From DATBSK01 sp964501785 (GTDB lineage: Bacteria > Actinomycetota > Acidimicrobiia > IMCC26256 > PALSA-555): a stretch of 64,000 bases of DNA. The translations under genes and the position numbers were made by a program. The DNA lies in contig CAZCUD010000009.1 of NCBI GenBank assembly GCA_964501785.1, positions 84,762 through 148,761 on the forward strand, written 5' to 3'. The notes beneath the pieces are model-generated. The model was given only the letters and a program-made list of their open reading frames with translations. It was not told where the DNA came from and made no database searches. The first letter of the stretch is position 1. Each line of letters opens with the position of its first letter. Positions 57,589 through 64,000 of this stretch are shown in pieces.

Positions 57589-58191
57589 TCAGGGCTGCTC
57601 GCGAGTCGCCCGCCGCGCCCGCGCCGCGGCGCGTTCCTCGGCACCCTGCTTCGTCGACTCCATCGACGACCGGACGGTCGCCTCCCAGACCGGTCGGACC
57701 CACTTCCGAGCCGCGAGGCTCCCGAACCACCAGAAGTCGAGCCCGATCTCACCTCGGTACTCGATCGTCGTGCCCGTCCCGGAGGCCCGGAGCACGAACT
57801 CCTCGACCGCGTGCGGGACGGGACCGCGCACGTGGCGGAAGCGGATCCGCTCGGGTGGTTCGAAGCCGACCGTCTCCAGCGTCTGCGCGTTGGTGAAGCG
57901 CGTCGTGCTCCAGTGCCGAGCGAGCACGAGGTCGTCGCCACGGTCGACGACCTCCAGGTGTCCGCGCAGCGACTGTGGAGTGCGACCCAGGTAGGGCGCG
58001 GAGATCTGCTCGTACACGAGGGTCTGCGGTGCGTCGACGGCGACGACGATCGGACCGAGCGGGTGGACCGTGCGGCCCCAGCCGGTGTCGAGCGTCAGCT
58101 TGCCCACTCGCATCAGCCGCACCAGCGCGGCGACCCCGAGCAGGAGCACCAGCGCGAGCACGACGATGACCACCCATGCACCCCAGGGCAT
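57589..58191 (-). CDS. membrane-anchored SRPBCC protein
   Basis: 200 residues. An N-terminal membrane helix (WGAWVVIVVLALVLLLGVAALV) precedes an SRPBCC domain (PIVVAVDAPQTLVYEQISAPYLGRTP, then EFVLRASGTGTTIEYRGEIGLDFWWFG). The ATG before the helix is used; the 90-base longer frame adds a basic unconvincing stretch. It probably binds a lipid at the membrane. The stop is five bases after the convergent methyltransferase stop. Confidence 0.72.
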   Translation of the reverse strand: MPWGAWVVIVVLALVLLLGVAALVRLMRVGKLTLDTGWGRTVHPLGPIVVAVDAPQTLVYEQISAPYLGRTPQSLRGHLEVVDRGDDLVLARHWSTTRFTNAQTLETVGFEPPERIRFRHVRGPVPHAVEEFVLRASGTGTTIEYRGEIGLDFWWFGSLAARKWVRPVWEATVRSSMESTKQGAEERAAARARRATREQP

Positions 58192-58274
58192 GCCGCCATT
58201 GTGCCCAGCCCCTCGCGTGCGGTGCACGGCCCCGATTCGACGGGCGCCGCCCGAGATGCGACGGTGCTGGGTCG

Positions 58275-59090
58275 ATGACACCTGCGCAGCCCGCTTCCCG
58301 ACGGCTCGTGTTCGGCGACGACGGATCGCCCGGCTCGGACGTCGCGTGGCTCTGGATCAACAGCCATCCGTGGCCGGGCTGGCGGATCGAGGGGTGGACC
58401 GGGTCGTCGGAGCCGGCATCGGCGGCGAGCCTGGCTGCCGTCGGCGGCGCAGAGGAGTGGACCCCACCCTGGGGACGCGACTTCTTCGGTGATCCCGCGG
58501 CGACCCAGGTCGCCCACTTCCGGGACGACGCCGATCCGCGGTTGGTGCTCGAGGAGCAGGACGACCCCGACCTGCTCGTGGTCGGAGTGGGCGAGCACGA
58601 CCTGGGGAAGATGTGGTCGGGCAGCACGGCGGAGTGGCTCATGCGTCACCCGCCGGCCCCGCTCGTCGTGGCGAGCTCGGCCGCGAAGGCACAGCGCGTC
58701 GTGTGGTGCGCCGACGGTTCGCCGCACGCGCAGGCCGCCATCGACTCGTTCCTGTCGTTGCCGCTCGCGGCCGATGCGCAGGTGCAGGTGCTCGTCGTCG
58801 ACGATCGGCGCGTCGACAGCGATGCGGTCGGCGCAGCGGCTCGGGCCCACCTCGAGTCCGCCGGCGTCGAGTCGGACGTCGTGCACGTCGAGGGCAAGCC
58901 GACTCGGGCCATCCTCGATCACCTCGTCGCGTGCGACTGCAACCTCGTCGTGCTCGGCACGAAGGGGCTGACGGGATGGCGGCGCTTGAGGGTCGGGTCG
59001 ACCGCAGGCGCGGTCGTCCAGCACGCCCGGTGCGCGGCGCTCCTCGCCTGCGCCGACGAGCCGGAAGACGACGACTCACCGGCGTCGTAG
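58275..59090 (+). CDS. tandem universal stress protein
   Basis: 271 residues, two UspA-like domains. The first (LVFGDDGSPGSDVAWLWINS, VVGVGEHDLGKMWSGSTAEWLMRHPPAPLVV) and second (VVWCADGSPHAQAAIDSFL ... VVLGTKGLTGWRRLRVGSTAGAVVQHARCAALL) both show the GxxG-x9-G(S/T) ATP-binding pattern, complete in the second. Tandem Usp proteins are typical of actinobacteria and respond to hypoxia and stress. ATG start; no ribosome site stronger than GGTGCTGG. Followed by zwf after 110 bases. Confidence 0.88.
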   Translation: MTPAQPASRRLVFGDDGSPGSDVAWLWINSHPWPGWRIEGWTGSSEPASAASLAAVGGAEEWTPPWGRDFFGDPAATQVAHFRDDADPRLVLEEQDDPDLLVVGVGEHDLGKMWSGSTAEWLMRHPPAPLVVASSAAKAQRVVWCADGSPHAQAAIDSFLSLPLAADAQVQVLVVDDRRVDSDAVGAAARAHLESAGVESDVVHVEGKPTRAILDHLVACDCNLVVLGTKGLTGWRRLRVGSTAGAVVQHARCAALLACADEPEDDDSPAS

Positions 59091-59200
59091 GGATCACGCG
59101 CAGCGCCTCCCGATCGGTGCCGCGTCGTACGGTGTCGGGCGGCAGGCGTCGGCGCCGGGCCATGCGAGCGGTGCGACCGAGGACGAGGAGAGGCATCAGG

Positions 59201-60574
59201 ATGAGCTGCGACCACTTCGTGATCTTCGGGATCACCGGCGACCTGGCCAAGGTGATGACCTTCCGGTCGCTGTACCGGCTCGAGCAGCGCAAGCTCCTCG
59301 ACTGCCCGATCCTGGGCGTGGCCGTCGACGACTGGACCGTCGACCAGCTCGTCGACCGGGCTCGCACCTCGATCGTGGCCACCGGCGAAGAGCTCGACGA
59401 GAAGGTGTTCGATCGCCTCGCCAAGCGGTTCTCGTACGTGTCGGGTGACTTCACCGACGACGCGACCTACCAGCGCGTCGGCGCGGCGATGAAGGGAGCG
59501 AAGCAGCCCGTCTTCTACCTCGAGATCCCACCGGCCCTCTTCGCGACGGTCGTGAAGGGCCTCTCCACCGCCGGGCTCACCGCGAACGCCCGCGTCGTCG
59601 TCGAGAAGCCCTTCGGCCACGACCTCGAGTCGGCGCGCGCCCTCGCGGCCGACCTGCACCAGTACATCGACGAGTCGCAGCTGCTGCGCATCGACCACTA
59701 CCTCGGCAAGATGGGGCTCGAGGAGATCCTCTACCTCCGCTTCGGCAACACGATGCTCGAGCCGGTCTGGAACCGGAACTACATCGAGAGCGTCCAGATC
59801 ACGATGGCCGAGACCCTCGGGGTCGAGGACCGCGGCCACTTCTACGATCCCGTCGGCGCGCTGCGCGACGTCGTGGTCAACCACCTCATGCAGGTCATGG
59901 CCGCCGCGGCGATGGAGGCACCGGCGGGTCGCGACCCGTCGACCTTGAAGGACGCGCAGACCGCGGTGTTCCGCGCGGTCAAGGACGGTGATCCGGCGCA
60001 CTACGTGCGGGGTCAGTACGACGGGTACCGATCGATCGAAGGCGTCGCACCCGATTCCACCACCGAGACCTTCGCGGCGCTACGGCTCGAGATCGAGAAC
60101 TGGCGCTGGTCGGGAGTGCCGTTCTTCATCCGCACGGGCAAGCGGATGCCGGTGCGGGACACCGAGCTGCGACTCGTGTTCAAGAACCCGCCCGACCTCG
60201 GGTTCGGGCTCCGTGGTGCCGACACGGAGCCCGACCAGCTGGTGATCCGGATCGACCCCAAGACCGGGATCCGGTTCCGCCTCGAGGCCCACAAGGCCAA
60301 CACGCGCGAGATCCAGCCCATCACGCTCGACATGGAGTTCGCCCAGGAGGGTGGCGAGGGGGCGACGCCCTACGAGGTGCTCCTCGACGCCGCGATGAAG
60401 GACCAGACGCTGCGCTTCACGCGCCAGGACACCGTGGAGGAGGAGTGGCGGATCATGCAGCCGCTGCTCGATGACCCGCCGCCCGTGCACACCTACGCGC
60501 CCGGCACGTGGGGACCCGACGAGGCCGCCCGTCTCGTCGAGGGCCACGGTCGCTGGCACGCCCCCTGGGTCTGA
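59201..60574 (+). CDS. zwf: glucose-6-phosphate 1-dehydrogenase
   Basis: 457 residues. NAD(P)-binding GITGDLAKVMTFRSLY (GASGDLA in most), EKPFGHD (Lys136), the active-site RIDHYLGK (His166, Lys170) and EVQITMAET-like ESVQITMAETLGVEDRGHFYD support the assignment. It oxidises glucose-6-phosphate to 6-phosphogluconolactone, making NADPH in the pentose phosphate pathway. It is slightly shorter than the common 490-510 residues. The Arg/Lys after the GxxGDL motif is replaced by Val-Met, so cofactor preference may differ. The ATG has AGGAGAGG upstream. Confidence 0.92.
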   Translation: MSCDHFVIFGITGDLAKVMTFRSLYRLEQRKLLDCPILGVAVDDWTVDQLVDRARTSIVATGEELDEKVFDRLAKRFSYVSGDFTDDATYQRVGAAMKGAKQPVFYLEIPPALFATVVKGLSTAGLTANARVVVEKPFGHDLESARALAADLHQYIDESQLLRIDHYLGKMGLEEILYLRFGNTMLEPVWNRNYIESVQITMAETLGVEDRGHFYDPVGALRDVVVNHLMQVMAAAAMEAPAGRDPSTLKDAQTAVFRAVKDGDPAHYVRGQYDGYRSIEGVAPDSTTETFAALRLEIENWRWSGVPFFIRTGKRMPVRDTELRLVFKNPPDLGFGLRGADTEPDQLVIRIDPKTGIRFRLEAHKANTREIQPITLDMEFAQEGGEGATPYEVLLDAAMKDQTLRFTRQDTVEEEWRIMQPLLDDPPPVHTYAPGTWGPDEAARLVEGHGRWHAPWV

Positions 60575-60707
60575 TCCTGCACGCGCGCTCCGTGGACGGT
60601 CCGGTCGATCGCAGCAGATATGGTCCGGGGCTCGACCGAGGGCCGCGCCGCAGAACATCGGCTCTCGACATCGTCGAATCCGAACGGGACGAGTACGGGA
60701 GGGTGCC

Positions 60708-60953
60708 GTGTCCGACTACGTGATCCCCGATCCGGAGCCGAAGCCCGAGGACGAGCGGCTCGCGATGGAGCTGCGGATCCTCTCGTCGAACGCGGTGCTC
60801 AAGGGCGCGCCCTCCGGCGACGAGCAGTGCGACAACTGCCTCTACTACCTGGAGAACACCGCCGACATCTCGTACTGCTGGCACCCGAAGCTGCGGATCC
60901 TGGTCGGCGCGACCTGGTGGTGCCAGTGGTGGGAGAAGATCCCCGACGAGTGA
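60708..60953 (+). CDS. HiPIP-like four-cysteine small protein
   Basis: 81 residues. Cysteines at 41, 44, 57 and 72 follow C-x2-C-x12-C-x14-C, close to the cluster ligands of high-potential iron-sulfur proteins, with aromatic residues (YY, YCW, TWWCQWW) around them as in HiPIPs. There is no signal peptide or Tat motif, whereas classical HiPIPs are exported, so a cytoplasmic single [4Fe-4S] or zinc protein is possible. The GTG start has GGGAGGG five bases upstream. It lies 133 bases after zwf; no partner enzyme is adjacent. Confidence 0.7.
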   Translation: MSDYVIPDPEPKPEDERLAMELRILSSNAVLKGAPSGDEQCDNCLYYLENTADISYCWHPKLRILVGATWWCQWWEKIPDE

Positions 60954-60983
60954 GCACCCGCGCGTGCGCCGGCGCGCCGCCGG

Positions 60984-61415
60984 TCACGCCGATCCGCGGC
61001 TCGTCCCTTCGACGCGCTGCTTCAGGCCGGTGACGAACTGCCGGATGCTCGGCTCGAGGTCGGGGATCGAGCGTCCGATGAGGGGCCGGAGCGGCCCCGA
61101 GAACACCTCGCGCACGCTGACGAACGTCCCGGCGCCGCGCGGCTCGAGCGTGAAGGTCCGCAGCCCGGTGAAGAGCCCCAGTGGCATCCCGCCCTTCCAG
61201 ACCATGCGCGTCGGCGGGTCGAGGTCGACCACCTTCGCGGGGAACGAACGCTTCGGGTCGGCGACGGAACGGACGCGCACCTTCTCGCCCACCGCGATGG
61301 TGCCGCTGGTCTCGAGGACCCCGCTGTCCCAGTCGGGCCAGCCGGCGAGGTCGGTCAGCACCCGCCAGACCTCGTCCGCCGGACGTTCGATCTCGCTCTG
61401 CGCGGCGAACTCCAT
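60984..61415 (-). CDS. SRPBCC-family protein
   Basis: 143 residues: EFAAQSEIERPADEVWRVLTDLAGWPDWDSGVLETSGTIAVGEKVRVR and a closing VFSGPLRPLIGRSIPDLEPSIRQFVTGLKQRVEG helix are typical SRPBCC/polyketide-cyclase_2 features. It likely binds a hydrophobic ligand. It is divergent from the ArsR gene; two tandem dyads lie between them, so it could be controlled by that regulator. The ATG has GGGAGGC upstream. Confidence 0.82.
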   Translation of the reverse strand: MEFAAQSEIERPADEVWRVLTDLAGWPDWDSGVLETSGTIAVGEKVRVRSVADPKRSFPAKVVDLDPPTRMVWKGGMPLGLFTGLRTFTLEPRGAGTFVSVREVFSGPLRPLIGRSIPDLEPSIRQFVTGLKQRVEGTSRGSA

Positions 61416-61446
61416 GCACGCCTCCCTCGGCGGTCACCACTCATTG

Positions 61447-61479
61447 GTAACGGAACCGTTACGGTAACAGAACCGCTAC
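61447..61479. promoter_or_regulatory. two tandem operator-like repeats, GTAACGG-AA-CCGTTAC and a variant
   Basis: A perfect 16-base dyad (61447-61462) is followed 17 bases later by an imperfect copy (61464-61479). Both lie in the divergent gap between the SRPBCC and ArsR genes. A TACGCT hexamer (61477-61482) ends seven bases before the ArsR ATG and overlaps the second copy, so bound repressor would block it. Confidence 0.6.
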
Positions 61480-61489
61480 GCTTGAGGGG

Positions 61490-61819
61490 ATGGCCGCCGA
61501 AGGAGCGGAGGACCCCTTCGCGGCGCTCGGTGACCCACATCGGCGCCGCATCCTCGAGCTGCTCGGGGAGGGTCCTCGCTCGGTGGGCACCCTCGCCGAC
61601 GACCTGCCGATCAGCCGCCCCGCGGTGTCACGGCACCTGCGGCTGCTGAAGGACGCCGGGCTCGTCACGGAGGCCGCGGAGGGCACGCGGCGCATCTACC
61701 GACTGCACGACGCGGGGGTCGAGGTGGTGCGGCGCTACCTGCTCGACGTGTGGGGCGATGCCGCGGCGCGGTTCAAGCTCTTCGCCGAGAACACCGCCCC
61801 GGGCGAGGATGCCCCGTGA
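61490..61819 (+). CDS. ArsR-family transcriptional regulator
   Basis: 109 residues, single winged helix: DPFAALGDPHRRRILELLGEGPRSVGTLADDLPISRPAVSRHLRLLKDAGLVTEAAEGTRRIYRLHDAGVEVV. No cysteine metal site is present, so it belongs to the non-metal group usually paired with AHSA1/START-like proteins. It is coupled by a GTGA overlap to such a gene. It probably binds the two dyads upstream. A ribosome site GAGGGG touches the ATG. Confidence 0.9.
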   Translation: MAAEGAEDPFAALGDPHRRRILELLGEGPRSVGTLADDLPISRPAVSRHLRLLKDAGLVTEAAEGTRRIYRLHDAGVEVVRRYLLDVWGDAAARFKLFAENTAPGEDAP

Positions 61820-62259
61820 TCGAGCCCTTGCGGATCGAGCTCGACGTCGAGTGCGCTCCGGTGCACGCCTTCCGCACCTGGACCGAGAAGCTCTCGGTGT
61901 GGTGGCCGCGCGCGCACTCGGTGAGCGGCAACCCCATCGCCGTCGTCCTCGAGCCGGGAGTCGGTGGCCGGATCTACGAACGGACGCGCGACGGTGAGGA
62001 GATCGACTGGGGCTGGGTCACCGCGTGGGAGCCACCGGAACGCCTCGGCTATCGGTGGCACATCCGCCGCGAACCGGCCGAGGCGACCGACGTCGAGGTG
62101 CGCTTCCGGGCGGGACCGGCAGGCGGGACCCGGGTCGAGATCCAACAGACCGGTTGGGAGCGTCTGGGCGCAGACGGCGAGTCCTGGCGCGACGCCAACC
62201 GCGGTGGCTGGGCCGGACTCCTGCCGCACTTCGTCGCCGCGTGTCAGCCGACCGAGTAG
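61816..62259 (+). CDS. AHSA1/SRPBCC-family protein
   Basis: 147 residues with an Activator-of-Hsp90-type START fold: LRIELDVECAPVHAFRTWTEKLSVWWPRAHSV, LEPGVGGRIYERTRDGEEIDWGWVTAWEPPERLGYRWHI and a C-terminal HFVAACQ helix. Pairs of ArsR and AHSA1 genes are widespread; the protein is thought to bind a small ligand. The GTG start overlaps the ArsR stop by four bases and decides the start. Confidence 0.88.
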   Translation: MIEPLRIELDVECAPVHAFRTWTEKLSVWWPRAHSVSGNPIAVVLEPGVGGRIYERTRDGEEIDWGWVTAWEPPERLGYRWHIRREPAEATDVEVRFRAGPAGGTRVEIQQTGWERLGADGESWRDANRGGWAGLLPHFVAACQPTE

Positions 62260-62368
62260 CGCGGTTCGTCCGCTGCGTCAGCTGCGGGGTGCGTTTGCGC
62301 GAACCTCGATCGAGGAATCCTCGGAGGAGCTTCGACGTCCTCGTACGAGACGAAGAAGGGGGACAGGC

Positions 62369-62893
62369 ATGGAGACGACGAACCTGGGCGCAGCCGACGG
62401 TCTCCCGCCGGTCGACTGGGATGCGATCGTGGGGAAGCTCGAGTCGGGGTCCGCGCCCGATCCCGATGCGCACAATGCGCGCACCAAGTGGCTCGTGACG
62501 ATCAACGAGGACGGCAGCCCGCACGTGACCGCGGTCGGCGCCATCTGGCTGGACGGCTCGTTCTGGTTCCAGACGGGCGCAGGTACCCGGAAGAGCCGCA
62601 ACGTCGCACGGGATCCGCGCTGCTCGATCTCCTTGTCGATCCGGGATGCGGACGTCGTGATCGAGGGTGAGGCACAGCGCGTGACCGATCCGGAGCTCGT
62701 CGCGCGAGCCGCCAAGGCGTGGGCCGACGACGGGTGGCCGGCGGAGCCCGACGAGAGCGGCTCGGGAATCACCGCGCCGTTCAATGCTCCGTCGCAGGGC
62801 CCACCGCCGTGGGGCGTCTATCGGGTGCAGCCCCGCTCGGCGACGGTGGTCCTCGGCATCGAGCCCGGAGGCTCGACCCGCTTCACCTTCTGA
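62369..62893 (+). CDS. PPOX-class F420/FMN-binding protein
   Basis: 174 residues with an FDOR split-barrel: NARTKWLVTINEDGSPHVTAVGAIWLDGSFWFQTGAGTRKSRNVARDPRCSISLSIRDADVVIEGEAQRV and a C-terminal GVYRVQPRSATVVLGI. Relatives in actinobacteria bind F420 or FMN and reduce small molecules, or store cofactors. The ATG with GGGGGACAGG upstream is used. Single gene, 110 bases after the AHSA1 gene. Confidence 0.8.
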   Translation: METTNLGAADGLPPVDWDAIVGKLESGSAPDPDAHNARTKWLVTINEDGSPHVTAVGAIWLDGSFWFQTGAGTRKSRNVARDPRCSISLSIRDADVVIEGEAQRVTDPELVARAAKAWADDGWPAEPDESGSGITAPFNAPSQGPPPWGVYRVQPRSATVVLGIEPGGSTRFTF

Positions 62894-62949
62894 GTCATCG
62901 CGACACGCCCAGCCGGCAACAGAGGTTTGGCGACGGACCGGCGCGGTCT

Positions 62950-64000
62950 TCAGAGCGTGGCGCGCCGCCGCGGACGAGCGAGCAGCACCATCGCGAGGCC
63001 GGCGACGAGCGCCACCAGACCGGCCAAGGCGAGTCGGCGGCGGGGCCCTGTGTTCGGCAGCTCGGCGTCGATGATCTCGATCCGGGTCGACACGACGCGC
63101 GGTGAGCCGTCGGCACCGGTGCCGCTGACCTCGATCGTGTGGGTGCCGGGCTCGACTCCGTCGGGGACCTCGACCACCAGCCGGACGGCACCGGTGGCGT
63201 CGGCGGTCGCGGTGCCGAGCACGATCGGGTCGGAGCGCAGCGTCACGGTCGCGGATGACGCCGCGCGAAAGCCCGACGCGGCGACCTCGACCGACGCACC
63301 GGGCACGAGCGTGCTGACCTGGCCACCGCCGGGTGTGGAGACCTCCACCGGTGCCGTAGACGTCCCCGGTGTCGTGGGGACGGCCGTGCTCGGGGTCGTC
63401 GCGGCACTCGAAGGAGGCGACGTCGGGTTCGTGGGGCGAGGCGAGTCGGCCGTCTCGTCGTCGCCGCCCAGCGTCAGCAGCAGCACGACGGCTACGACGA
63501 CGGCGACCGCGACGGCGGCTGCGAGGAGCATCCAACGGCGACGGTGCGCCGGCTGCGGTGCAGGCGGTGCGGTGGTCGCGGTCGTCGCGGCAGCAGCCGT
63601 CGTCGAAGCGGCCGGCCTCGGAGTCGGCGGGGTGGGCCTCCGCGGCGTCGGACTGACGGGCTTCGGCGTCGCGGGAACCGTGGGAGCCGGAGTCGGCCGC
63701 GTCGCGGGCGCGCGCGGCTCCGGAGCCGTCGTCCGCGGTCGCGCGAGGGACGGTCCGGTGGCGGGCGCCGATGCCTTCGACGCGGTGACGCGCGGTGCAG
63801 CGACGGGCGTGGTCGCGGCCGGCTTCGTGGTGGTGGTCTTCGTGGCCGGCGTCTTCTTCGTGCCAGTCGTGGTCTGGGCCGCTGGTCTCTTCGCGGGTGC
63901 CTTCTTGGTCTGGGACTTCTTCGCCGGTGGCTTCTTCGCGGGGGCCTTCTTGGCGGCGGTCTTCTTCGCGGGGGTCTTCTTGGCGGCGGTCTTCTTCGCG
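62950..64000 (-). CDS. surface protein with lysine-rich H1-like tail, Pro-rich linker and LPNTG-type signal (5' partial)
   Basis: At least 349 residues; the frame has no stop up to the right edge, and no start codon is usable before it, so the N-terminus is outside the window. In order: AAKK/PAKK repeats like histone H1/HU tails (visible first 50), a Thr/Pro/Ala-rich region (about 50-155), a membrane segment (AAAVAVAVVVAVVLLLTLGG), a second Thr/Pro/Ser linker, a bacterial Ig-like beta domain (about 230-310), then LPNTG, a second hydrophobic stretch (LALAGLVALVAGLAMVLLA) and a basic end RPRRRATL. The end is a sortase-type sorting signal. The basic tail would lie inside the cell, an unusual combination. 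Sortase not seen in the window. Confidence 0.65.
   Translation of the reverse strand, partial: AKKTAAKKTPAKKTAAKKAPAKKPPAKKSQTKKAPAKRPAAQTTTGTKKTPATKTTTTKPAATTPVAAPRVTASKASAPATGPSLARPRTTAPEPRAPATRPTPAPTVPATPKPVSPTPRRPTPPTPRPAASTTAAAATTATTAPPAPQPAHRRRWMLLAAAVAVAVVVAVVLLLTLGGDDETADSPRPTNPTSPPSSAATTPSTAVPTTPGTSTAPVEVSTPGGGQVSTLVPGASVEVAASGFRAASSATVTLRSDPIVLGTATADATGAVRLVVEVPDGVEPGTHTIEVSGTGADGSPRVVSTRIEIIDAELPNTGPRRRLALAGLVALVAGLAMVLLARPRRRATL
63931..64000. repeat. 30-base tandem repeat coding for KKTAAKKTPA-type units
   Basis: Two full copies (63931-63960 and 63961-63990, one mismatch) and ten bases of a third encode the lysine-rich repeats of the leftward protein. The array runs off the window edge, so its total length is unknown. 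Confidence 0.75.

Noticed and set aside
1..64000. tRNA, rRNA, CRISPR arrays, insertion sequences, prophage or integrase genes
   Set aside because: I looked for typical tRNA ends, repeat-spacer patterns, transposase motifs and flanking repeats and saw none that hold up. The window reads as ordinary chromosome.

Overview
This is a dense, very GC-rich window (about 70 genes, no stretch over 300 bases without a gene) from an actinobacterium. The gene set includes an F420-type luciferase-like oxidoreductase, PPOX/FDOR-fold proteins, GAF-ANTAR and STAS regulators, mycobacteria-like acyl-CoA dehydrogenase and sulfotransferase genes, NhaA fused to a DsbA-like domain, and many GTG starts. By inference it belongs to the class Acidimicrobiia or a close relative. 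A run of ten Ns at 33332-33341 shows that the window comes from a draft or metagenome assembly. I see no rRNA, tRNA, CRISPR array, insertion sequence or phage gene.

Layout. 1-5446: a DUF4230 protein cut by the left edge, then a leftward lipid-type operon (acyl-CoA dehydrogenase, a frameshifted Coq4-like protein, a DapB-fold oxidoreductase, an AttH/CrtC-like protein). 5474-10434: a small membrane protein, a PfkB kinase, a TrkA-N/RCK channel-like protein and an ABC exporter whose ATPase carries a cyclic-nucleotide-binding domain. 10602-14604: STAS and GAF-ANTAR regulators, then a tightly coupled operon of an IclR regulator, a UGSC-family thiol protein, an unknown 356-residue protein and a NifU-like CxxC protein. 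14525-20016: a membrane redox cluster (ferric-reductase-like protein, two paralogous low-complexity anchored proteins, ApbE, a two-component system, a CcdA-like protein). 20108-30619: transporters, MscS, an F420-type enzyme, DUF72, threonine ammonia-lyase, an amidohydrolase, a cold-shock protein, a LigD-like PE-Pol protein and an SDR.

30636-41031: a secreted peptidase-like hydrolase, a beta-propeller protein with the N gap, small FDOR/VOC/DinB/SRPBCC proteins, a DHA2 transporter, a GH3 glucosidase with a PA14 insert and a sulfotransferase. 41141-52758: an orphan substrate-binding protein, an unknown propeller-like protein, NhaA-DsbA, SDRs, MarR, the intact Coq4-like paralogue, a DEDDh exonuclease and a phytoene-desaturase-like flavoprotein. 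52806-57584: a divergent metal(loid) locus. Leftward are an ArsR-ArsC fusion, a VOC protein and ChrA. Rightward are a cysteine-rich radical SAM enzyme and a SAM methyltransferase. An ATCAAG/CTTGAT operator lies between them. 57589-64000: SRPBCC proteins, a tandem universal stress protein, glucose-6-phosphate dehydrogenase, a HiPIP-like four-cysteine protein, an ArsR-AHSA1 pair, an FDOR, and a surface protein with a lysine-rich H1-like tail and an LPNTG-type signal, cut by the right edge.

Regulation. Many first genes of transcription units have a TAnnnT hexamer 6-8 bases upstream of the start codon and no convincing ribosome binding site. This is the signature of leaderless transcripts, and it helped choose several starts. 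The most promising candidates for undescribed biology are the arsenic-type radical SAM locus, the IclR-UGSC-NifU-like operon, the Coq4-like pair, and the LPNTG protein with the H1-like tail.
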